NCBI GenBank assembly: GCA_003221635.1
Contig: QHSR01000062.1
Span: 1 to 32,910 of the forward strand
Source: Candidatus Rokuibacteriota bacterium
GTDB lineage: Bacteria; Methylomirabilota; Methylomirabilia; Rokubacteriales; CSP1-6
Reading direction: 5' to 3'
DNA length: 32,910 bases
The position numbers and the translations under genes were made by a program. Positions 1 to 7,616 of this stretch are shown here, piece after piece. The notes under the pieces are model-generated. The model was not told where the DNA came from, searched no databases, and was given only the letters and a program-made list of their open reading frames with translations. Each line of letters begins with the position of its first letter. Within the stretch, counting starts at the first letter, position 1.

Positions 1-152
1 CCGCGGCCCGCGCCGCGGCCAACGGCACGGGGGTCACCGTCATCGACGCGCCCGTCCTCGCCAACGGACGCCTGGAGCTCCGCTGGTATCTCCGGGAGCA
101 GACGGTCTCCCGCGTCCTCCACCGCTATGGCAGCGTCGCGGCTACCGGGTGA
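1..152 (+). CDS. C-terminal end of a probable P5C/proline-type aldehyde dehydrogenase (partial)
   Basis: The open frame begins at base 3 and ends at TGA 150-152, giving the last 49 residues of a protein that starts outside the window. The readable tail contains LELRWYLREQTVSRVLHRYG, which resembles the C-terminal tail of delta-1-pyrroline-5-carboxylate dehydrogenases (the glutamate semialdehyde oxidising step of proline breakdown), where a YLREQ...HRYGN-like ending is common. No catalytic residues are visible, so the call rests on this tail alone. It converges on the minus-strand operon, and its last 11 bases overlap a possible small ORF on the other strand. Confidence 0.4.
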   Translation, partial: AARAAANGTGVTVIDAPVLANGRLELRWYLREQTVSRVLHRYGSVAATG

Positions 153-228
153 GGCGCTCCGTTGTTACTTCTTGCCCCGCGCGACCGATCTGCTCGATCA
201 CTTCGTCCTTGCCGATCTTTTCAGCCAT
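142..228 (-). CDS. Possible 28-aa small protein overlapping the end of the SelA-like gene
   Basis: On the minus strand an ATG at 228 opens a 28-codon frame ending with TAG at 142-144. The peptide begins MAEKIGKDEVIEQIG and ends ERLTR; it is charged, helical in character and free of the Arg/Pro/Ala-rich composition typical of random frames here. The ATG overlaps the TGA of the SelA-like gene by 8 bases (ATGGCTGA), the arrangement expected for translational coupling, and a GAAAGG sequence lies just upstream. I do not recognise a family. It could be a genuine last gene of the operon, or the true C-terminus of the PLP enzyme displaced by an indel. Confidence 0.35.
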   Translation of the reverse strand: MAEKIGKDEVIEQIGRAGQEVTTERLTR

Positions 229-1519
229 CGGACCTTTCGCTCACCCCTCCCGTCTTGCCGCCGCGGGTTCCGCCGCCACGAGCCTCATCGTCGGTCTTCG
301 TCCCTTTCAGGGCGTCACCGAACAAAAGGTGCTTGATGCGCTCGGGCTCGCGGAGCAGCCGCCCGAGACGGGTCAGGGCCGAATCGACGGCGTGCGCGAC
401 CTTGTCCGGCCCGCCGAACCGCTCGAGCGTTTCCGGTCGGACGAACTTGAAGAGGATGTTGGCCGTGCCCGGCGGCATGCCGACGAAATGGACCGTGAGC
501 ATCCGATGGTCCTCGACGATCGGCGGCTCGTCCACGCCACCGCGCTCCATGGCGATGGTGAGGAGGTCGTCGGCCAGGAGCTGGGCCGTCGTGGGCGTCT
601 CGTGGAGCCGGGCGCCGACGATGGGTCGGAGCGCGTCGGCGACGCGCCGGGTCGAGGCGATGAGCTCGCGGACGCGCTCGGGACGATACTGCTCGAGCGT
701 GCGCACGACGGCGGCGTAGAGCATGGGGCGCGCCTCGAGGCCGCACTCGAAGCCCTTCGCGCGAATCTGCCCCACCAGCGTCTTGTCGCCGGCCATGAGG
801 CCGAAGCGTGGGCCGATGGTGCCGTACTTGTCGAGGCCGGTGGCGCCCAGGTCCACGCCAAGCTCCAGCATCCGGGGATGGTCGAAGGCGGCGGGAGCCA
901 CGCGCGCGCCGCCCGCGTCGTCGACGTAGACCCGCGCGTTCTTGTCGTGCGCGAGCTTCACCGCCGTCCGGATCGCGTCGAGCGGCATCAGCTCGTAGGT
1001 GACGGCGAGGCGCGTGAGGACCACGAGCGCCACCGCGGGCTCGCGCTCCAGGGCACGCGCGAACTCGTCGACGCCCACGGTATCGACGAACCGGGCGCCG
1101 GCCAGCGCGGCCGCGCGGATCACCGTCGGGTGGCTGTGGCTCGCCGAGACGCCGACCACCACGTCGCCGGGCCGCACCAGCGTGAGATGGGTGGCCAGGG
1201 TTGCGGCGGTCAGCCGGTTGAAGACGGCGATGTCGTGGAACTCCTCCGAGCCCCCCAGATGCTGGAGGGTGAGCGCCTTCAGCCGGTCGAGATAGATCGC
1301 CGGGGCCAGCTCGTCGTCCGCCCACTGGATCTCCTCCGCCGTCATCGCCAGGCCGTGCTCGAGGCCCGTGAAGACGAAGACCGACGCGGGGCCGTGCGTG
1401 CGGATGATGCTCCAGCATTGGCGCAGCTTGCGGAAGTCGTCTTCGGTGCTGGTGAGGATGCGCCCGCGCGCGTACGGGAGCGCAGGCGCGTGCGGGTTAC
1501 CGAATCGGTCCTTGTTCAT
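221..1519 (-). CDS. SelA-like PLP-dependent enzyme (aminotransferase fold type I)
   Basis: This 432-residue protein looks like the PLP-dependent branch related to selenocysteine synthase SelA and D-glucosaminate-6-phosphate ammonia-lyase. The PLP-binding Asp lies in YVDDAGGARV (about residues 198-207), and the Schiff-base Lys is K231 in TGLDKYG. A His-rich SASHSHPT stretch (about 125-132) sits where the cofactor ring is stacked in this fold. The start at 1519 is supported by AAGGAG 6 bases upstream. The last 35 residues are a Gly/Arg/Lys-rich, probably disordered tail, unusual for the family. It lies 21 bp behind the TPP enzyme as a late gene of a minus-strand operon. A lyase, beta-eliminase or aldolase role is plausible; the substrate is not visible. 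True SelA is unlikely because no selenocysteine genes are nearby. Confidence 0.6.
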   Translation of the reverse strand: MNKDRFGNPHAPALPYARGRILTSTEDDFRKLRQCWSIIRTHGPASVFVFTGLEHGLAMTAEEIQWADDELAPAIYLDRLKALTLQHLGGSEEFHDIAVFNRLTAATLATHLTLVRPGDVVVGVSASHSHPTVIRAAALAGARFVDTVGVDEFARALEREPAVALVVLTRLAVTYELMPLDAIRTAVKLAHDKNARVYVDDAGGARVAPAAFDHPRMLELGVDLGATGLDKYGTIGPRFGLMAGDKTLVGQIRAKGFECGLEARPMLYAAVVRTLEQYRPERVRELIASTRRVADALRPIVGARLHETPTTAQLLADDLLTIAMERGGVDEPPIVEDHRMLTVHFVGMPPGTANILFKFVRPETLERFGGPDKVAHAVDSALTRLGRLLREPERIKHLLFGDALKGTKTDDEARGGGTRGGKTGGVSERSDG

Positions 1520-1540
1520 GCGTGACTCCTTCAGTCCTCG

Positions 1541-3142
1541 CTAGTCGTACACGGTGTCGAGGTAGTGGCTGGGGTCGACCGTGGCCTCGATCACCGTCGG
1601 GTGGTCGGCGGCGAGGGCGTCCTTCAGGGCGCGAGTGAGCACCTCGGCGGAGCGTGCTCCGACCACCGGCACACCGAAGTAGTGGGCCGGTGGATCCGCG
1701 TGCGCGTGCTCGCCGAGGTCGGTTCCGTATACGCCGAAGCGACGCCGTACCTGCTTGACCTGGATCAGGGAGAGCCAGCCGTCGTCGAGCACGACGATGG
1801 GCAATGACAGTCCGAGCCGACGGGCGACGGCCACCTCGCCACACGTCATCTGGAAGCACCCGTCTCCGATGAGCGCCACCACAGGACGCTCCGGGCTGGC
1901 GAGCTTGGCGGCGATAGCCGCCGGAAGCCCGAACCCCATCGACGACCAGCCGTTCGTGATCAGAAACGTGCGGGGCGCGTGCGCCGTCCACTGGGACGCG
2001 ATCTGATGGGTGTGGGCTCCCACGTCGAAGGCCAGGATTCCGTCGCGCGGAAGCACACTGCGAACCACATCGATCGCATGATGGGGCGCGAATCCGGCCA
2101 GCGGCGGTCGAAGCGAGCGGTGAAAACGGTCGCGGTGTTGCGCGACCATGTCGGCCGGCCATTCGGGTCGAACGGGCGAAAGCTCCGCCAGCCACGCGAG
2201 CGAGGCCTCGAGGTCGCCGATCACCTCGTGGACAATCGCTACATTCGGGTCCGCATCCACGGGATCCACGTCGATCGACAGCAGGGGGACCTTGCCGATC
2301 CAGGCCTCGTACTCGACCTCGACGACGTCATAGCCGAGCCCCACCACGAGATCAGCCGTGCGCAAGAGCTCGCGCTGCACCTGACGGCGAGCCCGTTCGA
2401 TGCAGCCCAGTGAGAGCGGATGATCCTCGGAGATCATGCCCTTGGCCATGGTGGTCGAGGCAAAGGGAAGCCGGTGCCGTTCGATCACCGACTGTAGCAA
2501 GCGTGGATTCCGGAGGCGCATGGCCGACGAGCCGAGGACCGCCAGCGGCCGGCGCGCGGCGCGCAGGATCTCGGCCGCGCGCCGCATGGAGGCCTCCGGC
2601 GCCGCGCGGAGCCGTCGACCCGCTGGACTCGGCGGCACGTCCTCGGTGGCCGAAGCCAGCGCGACGTCCTCGGGTAAGTCCAGGTGAACGGGTCCCAGCG
2701 GCTCGCTCAGGGCGATCTCGAGGGCCTCGGCCAGAGCCGAGGCGACCCCGCCTTCCCGGAGGGCAAGAGTCGCCTTCGTGATCGGCTTGAAGAGCGTGTG
2801 ATGGTCGATGGCCATCTGGATACGCCGCCCGAGCTGCGACGTGGGCAGATTGCACGTGATCGCCAGGAGCGGCGAGCGATCGAGGTAGGCGTTGCCCACG
2901 CCGGTTGTCAGGTTGGTGGCGCCGGGCCCCAGTGTCGCGATGCAGAGCCCAGGCGCGCCCGTCAGTCGCCCCATGACGTCGGCCGCGAACGCCGCCGAGC
3001 CCTCGTGAGCCGTGAGCACGTACGGCAGCCGGCCGACCCGCATGGCCTCGAGCAGGGGAAGCACGTTCCCGCTGGGAATCCCAAACCCGTGGCTCACCCC
3101 CGCCGCCCGCAGCGTCTCGACGATGAGCTCGGCGTTATTCAT
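1541..3142 (-). CDS. Thiamine diphosphate-dependent enzyme, acetolactate synthase-like
   Basis: At 533 residues this has the three-domain length of the acetolactate synthase/benzoylformate decarboxylase superfamily: an N-terminal PYR domain, a central domain and a C-terminal PP domain. The cofactor-activating Glu is E47 in TAHEGSAAF. The diphosphate/metal motif begins GDG at 426-428 and ends LDDGW (about 452-456), where most relatives have an Asn pair, so one ligand position is Asp. No regulatory small subunit is adjacent, so a catabolic 2-keto-acid decarboxylase or carboligase is likelier than branched-chain amino acid synthesis. It lies 16 bp after the asparaginase-like gene and 21 bp before the PLP enzyme in one operon. 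No convincing ribosome site precedes the ATG at 3142, so it may depend on coupling. Confidence 0.75.
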   Translation of the reverse strand: MNNAELIVETLRAAGVSHGFGIPSGNVLPLLEAMRVGRLPYVLTAHEGSAAFAADVMGRLTGAPGLCIATLGPGATNLTTGVGNAYLDRSPLLAITCNLPTSQLGRRIQMAIDHHTLFKPITKATLALREGGVASALAEALEIALSEPLGPVHLDLPEDVALASATEDVPPSPAGRRLRAAPEASMRRAAEILRAARRPLAVLGSSAMRLRNPRLLQSVIERHRLPFASTTMAKGMISEDHPLSLGCIERARRQVQRELLRTADLVVGLGYDVVEVEYEAWIGKVPLLSIDVDPVDADPNVAIVHEVIGDLEASLAWLAELSPVRPEWPADMVAQHRDRFHRSLRPPLAGFAPHHAIDVVRSVLPRDGILAFDVGAHTHQIASQWTAHAPRTFLITNGWSSMGFGLPAAIAAKLASPERPVVALIGDGCFQMTCGEVAVARRLGLSLPIVVLDDGWLSLIQVKQVRRRFGVYGTDLGEHAHADPPAHYFGVPVVGARSAEVLTRALKDALAADHPTVIEATVDPSHYLDTVYD

Positions 3143-3158
3143 GGCACGCGCCGCGGGC

Positions 3159-4105
3159 TCAGTACTCGTCGAACATGCGCTGCACCTCGGCCACGTCGTC
3201 CGTGCGAGTGAGGGCCAGCATGGCGAGCACGCGCGCCTTCTGGGGCGTGAGGTTGTCGGCGACGACGAAGCCCTGCTCGCGCAGGATGGTCCGGGGCAGG
3301 ACGCGACCGCTCCCGGCCCGGCTCGAGAGCACGATGAGAACGCCGCGCCGGCGCGCCTCCAGGAGTGCGTCGGTCTCGCCCGGCGTGGTCACGCCGGGCG
3401 GGAGTGACGCAGACACGATCGCGCGGGCGCCGGCGGCCACGAAGGCCCGGATGGCCGCGCCGTCCGCACCGGCGTACGACGCGGCGATGTCCACTCGCGG
3501 GAGGGCGGCGCGGCCGCGCACGTCGAACTCCGCCTCCGGGGCGTGGCGCCGCGTCGGGCGCCGGTAGATGGCGACGCGACCGTCCGCTTCGTGACCTCGC
3601 GCGCGGCCTGGATCTCGTCGTTGAGGAGCACGAGCACGCCGAGCCCGCGCGCCTCGGGCGCTCCCGCGACGCGCACCGCGTTGACCAGATTCAGCCCCGC
3701 GTCCGAGCTGAGGCCCGTGGCCGGCCGTTGCGATCCGACCAGCACGACGGTGGTGTCGACCTTGAGCGTGAGGTTCAGGAAGTACGCCGTCTCCTCGAGC
3801 GTCGCCGTGCCGTGCGTGATGACGACGCCGTCGAGCGGCGCTTCGCGAAGGACGGCATCGTGCACGGCCGCGTCGAGCGCCAACCAGTCGGGCGGCCCGA
3901 CGGCCGCGCTTGACATCGCGCGGAAGCGGACGGACACGATCTCCGCGGCCTCGGTCACCTCCGGAAACCTCACCAGGAGCTCGTCAGGCTCCGCTTTGCG
4001 GCCGGCATCCATGTACTCCCAGAGGTCGAGGCTCCCCCGGCCGATCGAGGAGATCGTCCCGCCGGTGCCGATGAGAGCCACCCGTCGCTTCGCGTGCGTG
4101 GTCAT
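3159..4105 (-). pseudogene. Type II asparaginase-like amidohydrolase, frameshifted
   Basis: The N-terminal frame starts at ATG 4105, which overlaps the upstream LLM stop (ATGA). It shows the asparaginase signatures GTGGTISS (nucleophile Thr), THGTATLEETAYF, GSQRPATGLSSDAGLN and the Lys of REVTK. Reading then fails near 3587. The rest of the protein (from about DGRVAIYRRPTRRH through LPRVDIAASYAGADGAA) continues in another frame to the stop at 3159. Restoring one base after the REVTK codons gives about 315 residues, close to the family length of about 320-330. In the second active-site motif the usual Asp of HGTDT is Ala, so even a repaired protein lacks the substrate-binding Asp of E. coli asparaginase II (D90). 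The frameshift may be a sequencing error or real. Confidence 0.75.
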
Positions 4106-5319
4106 CGCGCTGCCGCGGCCTCGACGGCCCGGCGCTGTCGCCCCTTCTCTCGATCCGGCTGATACGCCTTGATGGCAGGGATGACCTCGCGCGTCATCAA
4201 ATCGATGCCACGCACGGCGACCTCGTGGGACATCAGGCCCTCGCGGCCCCAGAAGATCATGGACCCCGGATCGACGACGTCGATGATGCGCTGCAGCTTC
4301 TTGATCACGGTGCCAGGGTTCCCGGAGACGATCTGGTAGGTGGCATGGGCCTCTTCGTAGCTGAGGCTGGGGCCGCCCGGGGTGACATTGGCAGACCCCA
4401 CTCGCGCTTGCTCGCGCCGGCTCTGCGTGGCCGCCCGGCTCACGTAGCCCGGGGGCTGCAGCCAGTGACGGGGCGCGACCCCGAACGACGTCCCCAGCTG
4501 CCAGAAGAAGTGCCGGCCCTCCTCGTAAGCCTTTTCGTCGGTGTCGGCGACGCTCACGCGGATGACGTAGCCGCGCTGATCGCAGGTCGGGGTGAATCCG
4601 GTCTGTGCCGCGACCTCGTCGTAGAGATCGTAAATCTCGTCGGTAACGTGCAGCGGCGGGGCGAGCGCCACGTACGGGTAGCGATGCTCGGCCGCCCACC
4701 GAACCGACTCCGGGCTGACCACGCCGGGAATCCAGATCGGGGGATGAGGCTTTTGCAGCGGCCTGACCCACGGATTGACCACGCGATACTCGTAGTGCCG
4801 GCCCTCCCATCGGAAGGGTCCAGGCGTGGTCCATGCCTTGATGATCAAGTTGTGGGCTTCGTCGAACCGCTCCCGGTTGTAGATCGGATTGGCGTTGGTG
4901 GCGATGCTTTCCTGGCCCAGCCCGCGCACGAAGCCGCAGACCACCCGCCCTCCGGAGAGAATGTCGATCATCGCGACTTCTTCGGCCACCCGCAGCGGGT
5001 TGTCGTGGATGGGGAGCACGTTGCCCAGAAAAACGATCCGGCCCTTCCTGGTCGTCCGGGCCAGGACGGCTCCGATCACGTTCACCGACGGCATCATGCT
5101 GAGCGGGTTGTTATGGTGCTCGTTGATCATGACGCCGTCGAAGCCGGACTCCGTGCAGTACTGCAGCTCGTCGAAGTACATGCCGTAGAGCTGTTGCGCC
5201 CGTTCCGGGCTGAAGTGCTCATTGGGAAACATCAAGTTGTTGAAGCCCCGCCGGCGCGCTTCATCTTGCGGATACGCCGTGTACCCCATCTCCGTGAAGA
5301 AGTAGACTTCCTTGACCAT
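4102..5319 (-). CDS. LLM class flavin-dependent monooxygenase
   Basis: This 405-residue protein is a bacterial-luciferase-like (beta/alpha)8 barrel. Diagnostic segments are the N-terminal strand VYFFTEMGYTAYP, DGVMINEHHNN (about 80-90), the DILSGGRVVCGFVRG flavin-site stretch, and the central KPHPPIWIPG. Such enzymes use FMNH2 or F420H2 for monooxygenation or hydride transfer; this one resembles FMN-dependent alkane- or nitrilotriacetate-type members more than F420 enzymes. The start at 5319 has an excellent AGGAGG at 5326-5331. It lies 27 bp behind the alpha/beta hydrolase, and its stop overlaps the asparaginase start, which argues for coupled translation in a degradative operon. The substrate is unknown. 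Confidence 0.85.
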   Translation of the reverse strand: MVKEVYFFTEMGYTAYPQDEARRRGFNNLMFPNEHFSPERAQQLYGMYFDELQYCTESGFDGVMINEHHNNPLSMMPSVNVIGAVLARTTRKGRIVFLGNVLPIHDNPLRVAEEVAMIDILSGGRVVCGFVRGLGQESIATNANPIYNRERFDEAHNLIIKAWTTPGPFRWEGRHYEYRVVNPWVRPLQKPHPPIWIPGVVSPESVRWAAEHRYPYVALAPPLHVTDEIYDLYDEVAAQTGFTPTCDQRGYVIRVSVADTDEKAYEEGRHFFWQLGTSFGVAPRHWLQPPGYVSRAATQSRREQARVGSANVTPGGPSLSYEEAHATYQIVSGNPGTVIKKLQRIIDVVDPGSMIFWGREGLMSHEVAVRGIDLMTREVIPAIKAYQPDREKGRQRRAVEAAAAR

Positions 5320-5346
5320 ACAGAACCTCCTGATCCGGACGTCGCG

Positions 5347-6153
5347 TCAGGTGCCGGGCGCGAGGAAGTCCAGGACCATCTTCACGAACGCGCTGGGTTG
5401 CTCCATCTCCGGCAGGTGGCCACACCGTTCCAGGACTTTCGCCGTCGCCCCGGGTATCGCGTGCTGATAGCGCTGGCAGGCGTCGAGGGGGATGATGGCG
5501 TCCTCACGTCCCCAGATCACCAGGGTGGGCGTGGCGACTCCCCGCAACAGCGCGGCCAGCGTGTGGCTGCGCATGTACGGCTTCCAGAGCAGGCGGGCCG
5601 CCATCTCCCGGTTCTGCTCCGCCTGCCTCTCGTCCTCGGGCCTCCATGCTCTGCCGAAGTACTGCGCGTACTCCGGCGCTGTCGCCGGGTCATAGAACGC
5701 CTGGGTGAGCGCCTCCTGGTGGGAGTGAATGAAGTAGTCCCAGACGTGGCCTTCGGCGGGCGGCAGGCCCGCGGCGCCCACCAGCACCATCTTCGTGAAG
5801 ACCTGGGCGTTCATGGTGGCGATCTCCGCCGCGACCCAGCCGCCCAGAGAAAACCCGATGGCCGGCAGGGGCAGGGACAGCTTCAGATCGCGGACGAACC
5901 ACGTCACCCAGGCGGCGAGGTCGCGGACGCTGACGATCCAGTCCGGGCGCGCGGACTGGCCGAAGCCCGGCAGCGACGGCACGTAGACCGTGAAGTGCCG
6001 GGCGAGCTGCTCGTATGCGCGGAGCCAGCCGGGGACGCCGAGCTCGCTGTGCAGAATCAGCAGCGGCGCTCCGCTGCCGCCGCGGCGAAGCTGGATGCGA
6101 ACGCCCGCAACCTCCACAAGATCTTCCGCGCAGGCGGCTTCCGCAGTCGTCAT
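5347..6153 (-). CDS. Alpha/beta hydrolase, intact catalytic triad
   Basis: A 268-residue alpha/beta hydrolase of the size of ring-cleavage-product hydrolases and epoxide/lactone hydrolases. The nucleophile is S102 in GFSLGG, the acid is D218 in GREDAIIP, and the base is H246 in RCGHLPEME. The oxyanion-hole region reads LILHSELG. I chose ATG 6153 because it overlaps the amidohydrolase stop as ATGA and gives a normal N-terminus; the longer upstream reading is in the wrong frame for the amidohydrolase. Placement between a decarboxylase-like amidohydrolase and an LLM monooxygenase suggests hydrolysis of a C-C bond or ester formed in the same pathway. That role is inference. Confidence 0.85.
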   Translation of the reverse strand: MTTAEAACAEDLVEVAGVRIQLRRGGSGAPLLILHSELGVPGWLRAYEQLARHFTVYVPSLPGFGQSARPDWIVSVRDLAAWVTWFVRDLKLSLPLPAIGFSLGGWVAAEIATMNAQVFTKMVLVGAAGLPPAEGHVWDYFIHSHQEALTQAFYDPATAPEYAQYFGRAWRPEDERQAEQNREMAARLLWKPYMRSHTLAALLRGVATPTLVIWGREDAIIPLDACQRYQHAIPGATAKVLERCGHLPEMEQPSAFVKMVLDFLAPGT

Positions 6154-7531
6154 TTTCGCTGGGCCAGCACTGCCGCCGCTTGCTTCTCGACCACCGTGCC
6201 CTTGAAGAAGTCCGGGTTCACCTCGCCCCAGAAACGCACGGCGTTGGTGAACATGAAGTCGCGGAAGTCGTCGTCGGTGAGCAGCCCATGCTCGACCAGC
6301 TCGTAGGCCTCGGGGACGACGTCGGTCATGTCCGGAACGTCGAAGTGGCCGATGTCCGAGCTGAAGAACGCGTTCAGGCGCGCGTTCATCGGGTTGGCCT
6401 TGCGATTGAAGGCCCATGCGTTGATCGGATCATCGGCCTCGCAGCCGAAGTAGAAGCGCGAGATGTAGAGGTCGCGGAAATCTTCCTTCCGGGCGATCTT
6501 GCAGCGCGAGTAGTCGTCGAGGTTCTCCACGCCGCCGGTGCCATCGCCGTTGTCGTCCAGGCCATCGCCCCGACGCACCGCGTCCACCACCGTGGCCGAC
6601 CCGTACTTCTGAGCCAGCGCGAGCAGGGCCGCCCGGTCGAGCCGCGCCGGGTTCGTCCCACGCCGCCTTCCAGGAACGCGAAGTTCAGCTCCGGAAAGCG
6701 GCGGGTGACGCCGCCGAAGAAGAGGGCCTTGGCCATGGCCTCGCTGGCGGAGGCGAAGTGGCCGATGTGGTTGTAGCAGAAGTTCGACGGCGAATTGCGC
6801 AGCAAGATCGAGCGCGCGCCGTTGTGGAAGCTCGGCGCGATACGCAGCTCGCGGCATTTCTCCCACACCGGATCGTAGTCGTACTCGCTGTCGATGGCGA
6901 TCGGGTCGTACCACTCGACGAACTTCGAGGCCGCGGGGTGCTCCTCGACCAGCGCGGGGATGGGGCGGCGAATGAGGCTCCCCATCATGACGACCTTGAA
7001 GCCCAGCTGTCGCGACGCGAACTCGAGCTCCTCGATGGCCTCCTCGGGCGTGTACATCGGGATGATCGCGGCGGGAATGATGCGATCGTTGAACGGACGG
7101 AACTGATCGGCCGTGAACACGTTGTAGGCGCGACAGAGGGCCCGGCGCAGCCGATCCGGCGGCAGGCGGTAGTAGCCGAGCCCCGCCGTGGGGTAGACCA
7201 CGCAGAAGTCGAGGCCGAGGTCATCCAGGCGCTCGTACAGAAGGCGCGGCATCATGGCCGTCGCGCGGTCGAGCGTGTTCTTGGTCGGCAGGAACCAGAA
7301 CGCCTCCTGGCCGATGCGGCGGCGTCGCCGCTCCGCCACGGACATCGAGAGCGAGTTGGGGATGCGCTGGCTCGCCATGGCCAGCGCCTCCACCGCCGTG
7401 TCCCCGCCGATGCGGCGGAACTCCTCGCGCATCAGGGGCGCGTACTCGGCCCAGTGGCCGTCCGCGTCGATGATCGGGTGCTTGAGACGATCGTGAATCT
7501 TGCGCGCCTCGGTCTGACCGTTGGTGAGCAT
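6150..7531 (-). pseudogene. Amidohydrolase family 2 (ACMSD-like) enzyme, frameshifted
   Basis: The N-terminal frame starts at ATG 7531 (GGAGGG upstream) with IIDADGHW, the metal-binding beta-1 motif variant of the amidohydrolase-2 family, and continues through PSFHNGARS (metal His) to FLEGGVG. Near 6655-6662 the frame is lost. The C-terminal part (TNPARLDRAALLALAQKYG ... YFGCEADDP ... FFSSDIGHFDVP) continues one frame over and ends at 6150. The shift corresponds to 3n+1 missing bases, and homologues I recall carry extra sequence after GGVG, so a short segment may also be lost. The family includes ACMSD and resorcylate-type decarboxylases and other metal-dependent hydrolases. It is the first gene of the operon and faces the VOC gene divergently. 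Confidence 0.75.
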
Positions 7532-7616
7532 GGGCGCCCTCCGGGGCAAAGCGTCGTCTGGCGGGATGATACCCCGATGTGACATCATCGGGCGAACTCG
7601 GACAGGAGAGACCACC
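7532..7616. promoter_or_regulatory. Divergent intergenic region with perfect inverted repeat
   Basis: This 85-bp gap separates the divergent amidohydrolase operon and the VOC gene. It contains CCCGATG (7573-7579), a 6-base spacer and CATCGGG (7586-7592), a perfect 7-bp inverted repeat. Nested inside is GATGT-G-ACATC (7576-7586), a second perfect palindrome. Two-fold symmetry centred between two divergent genes is what a dimeric repressor or activator site looks like. No clear -35/-10 pair is visible for either gene. Confidence 0.45.

Noticed and set aside
149-1525. 458-codon open frame on the plus strand opposite the SelA-like gene
   Set aside because: Its translation is Arg/Glu/Gly-rich with no recognisable motif, and it mirrors a well-supported gene; long antisense frames are expected at this GC content.
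4225-6306. 693-codon plus-strand open frame
   Set aside because: It lies opposite the LLM and alpha/beta hydrolase genes, which have clear motifs and ribosome sites; the translation is low-information.
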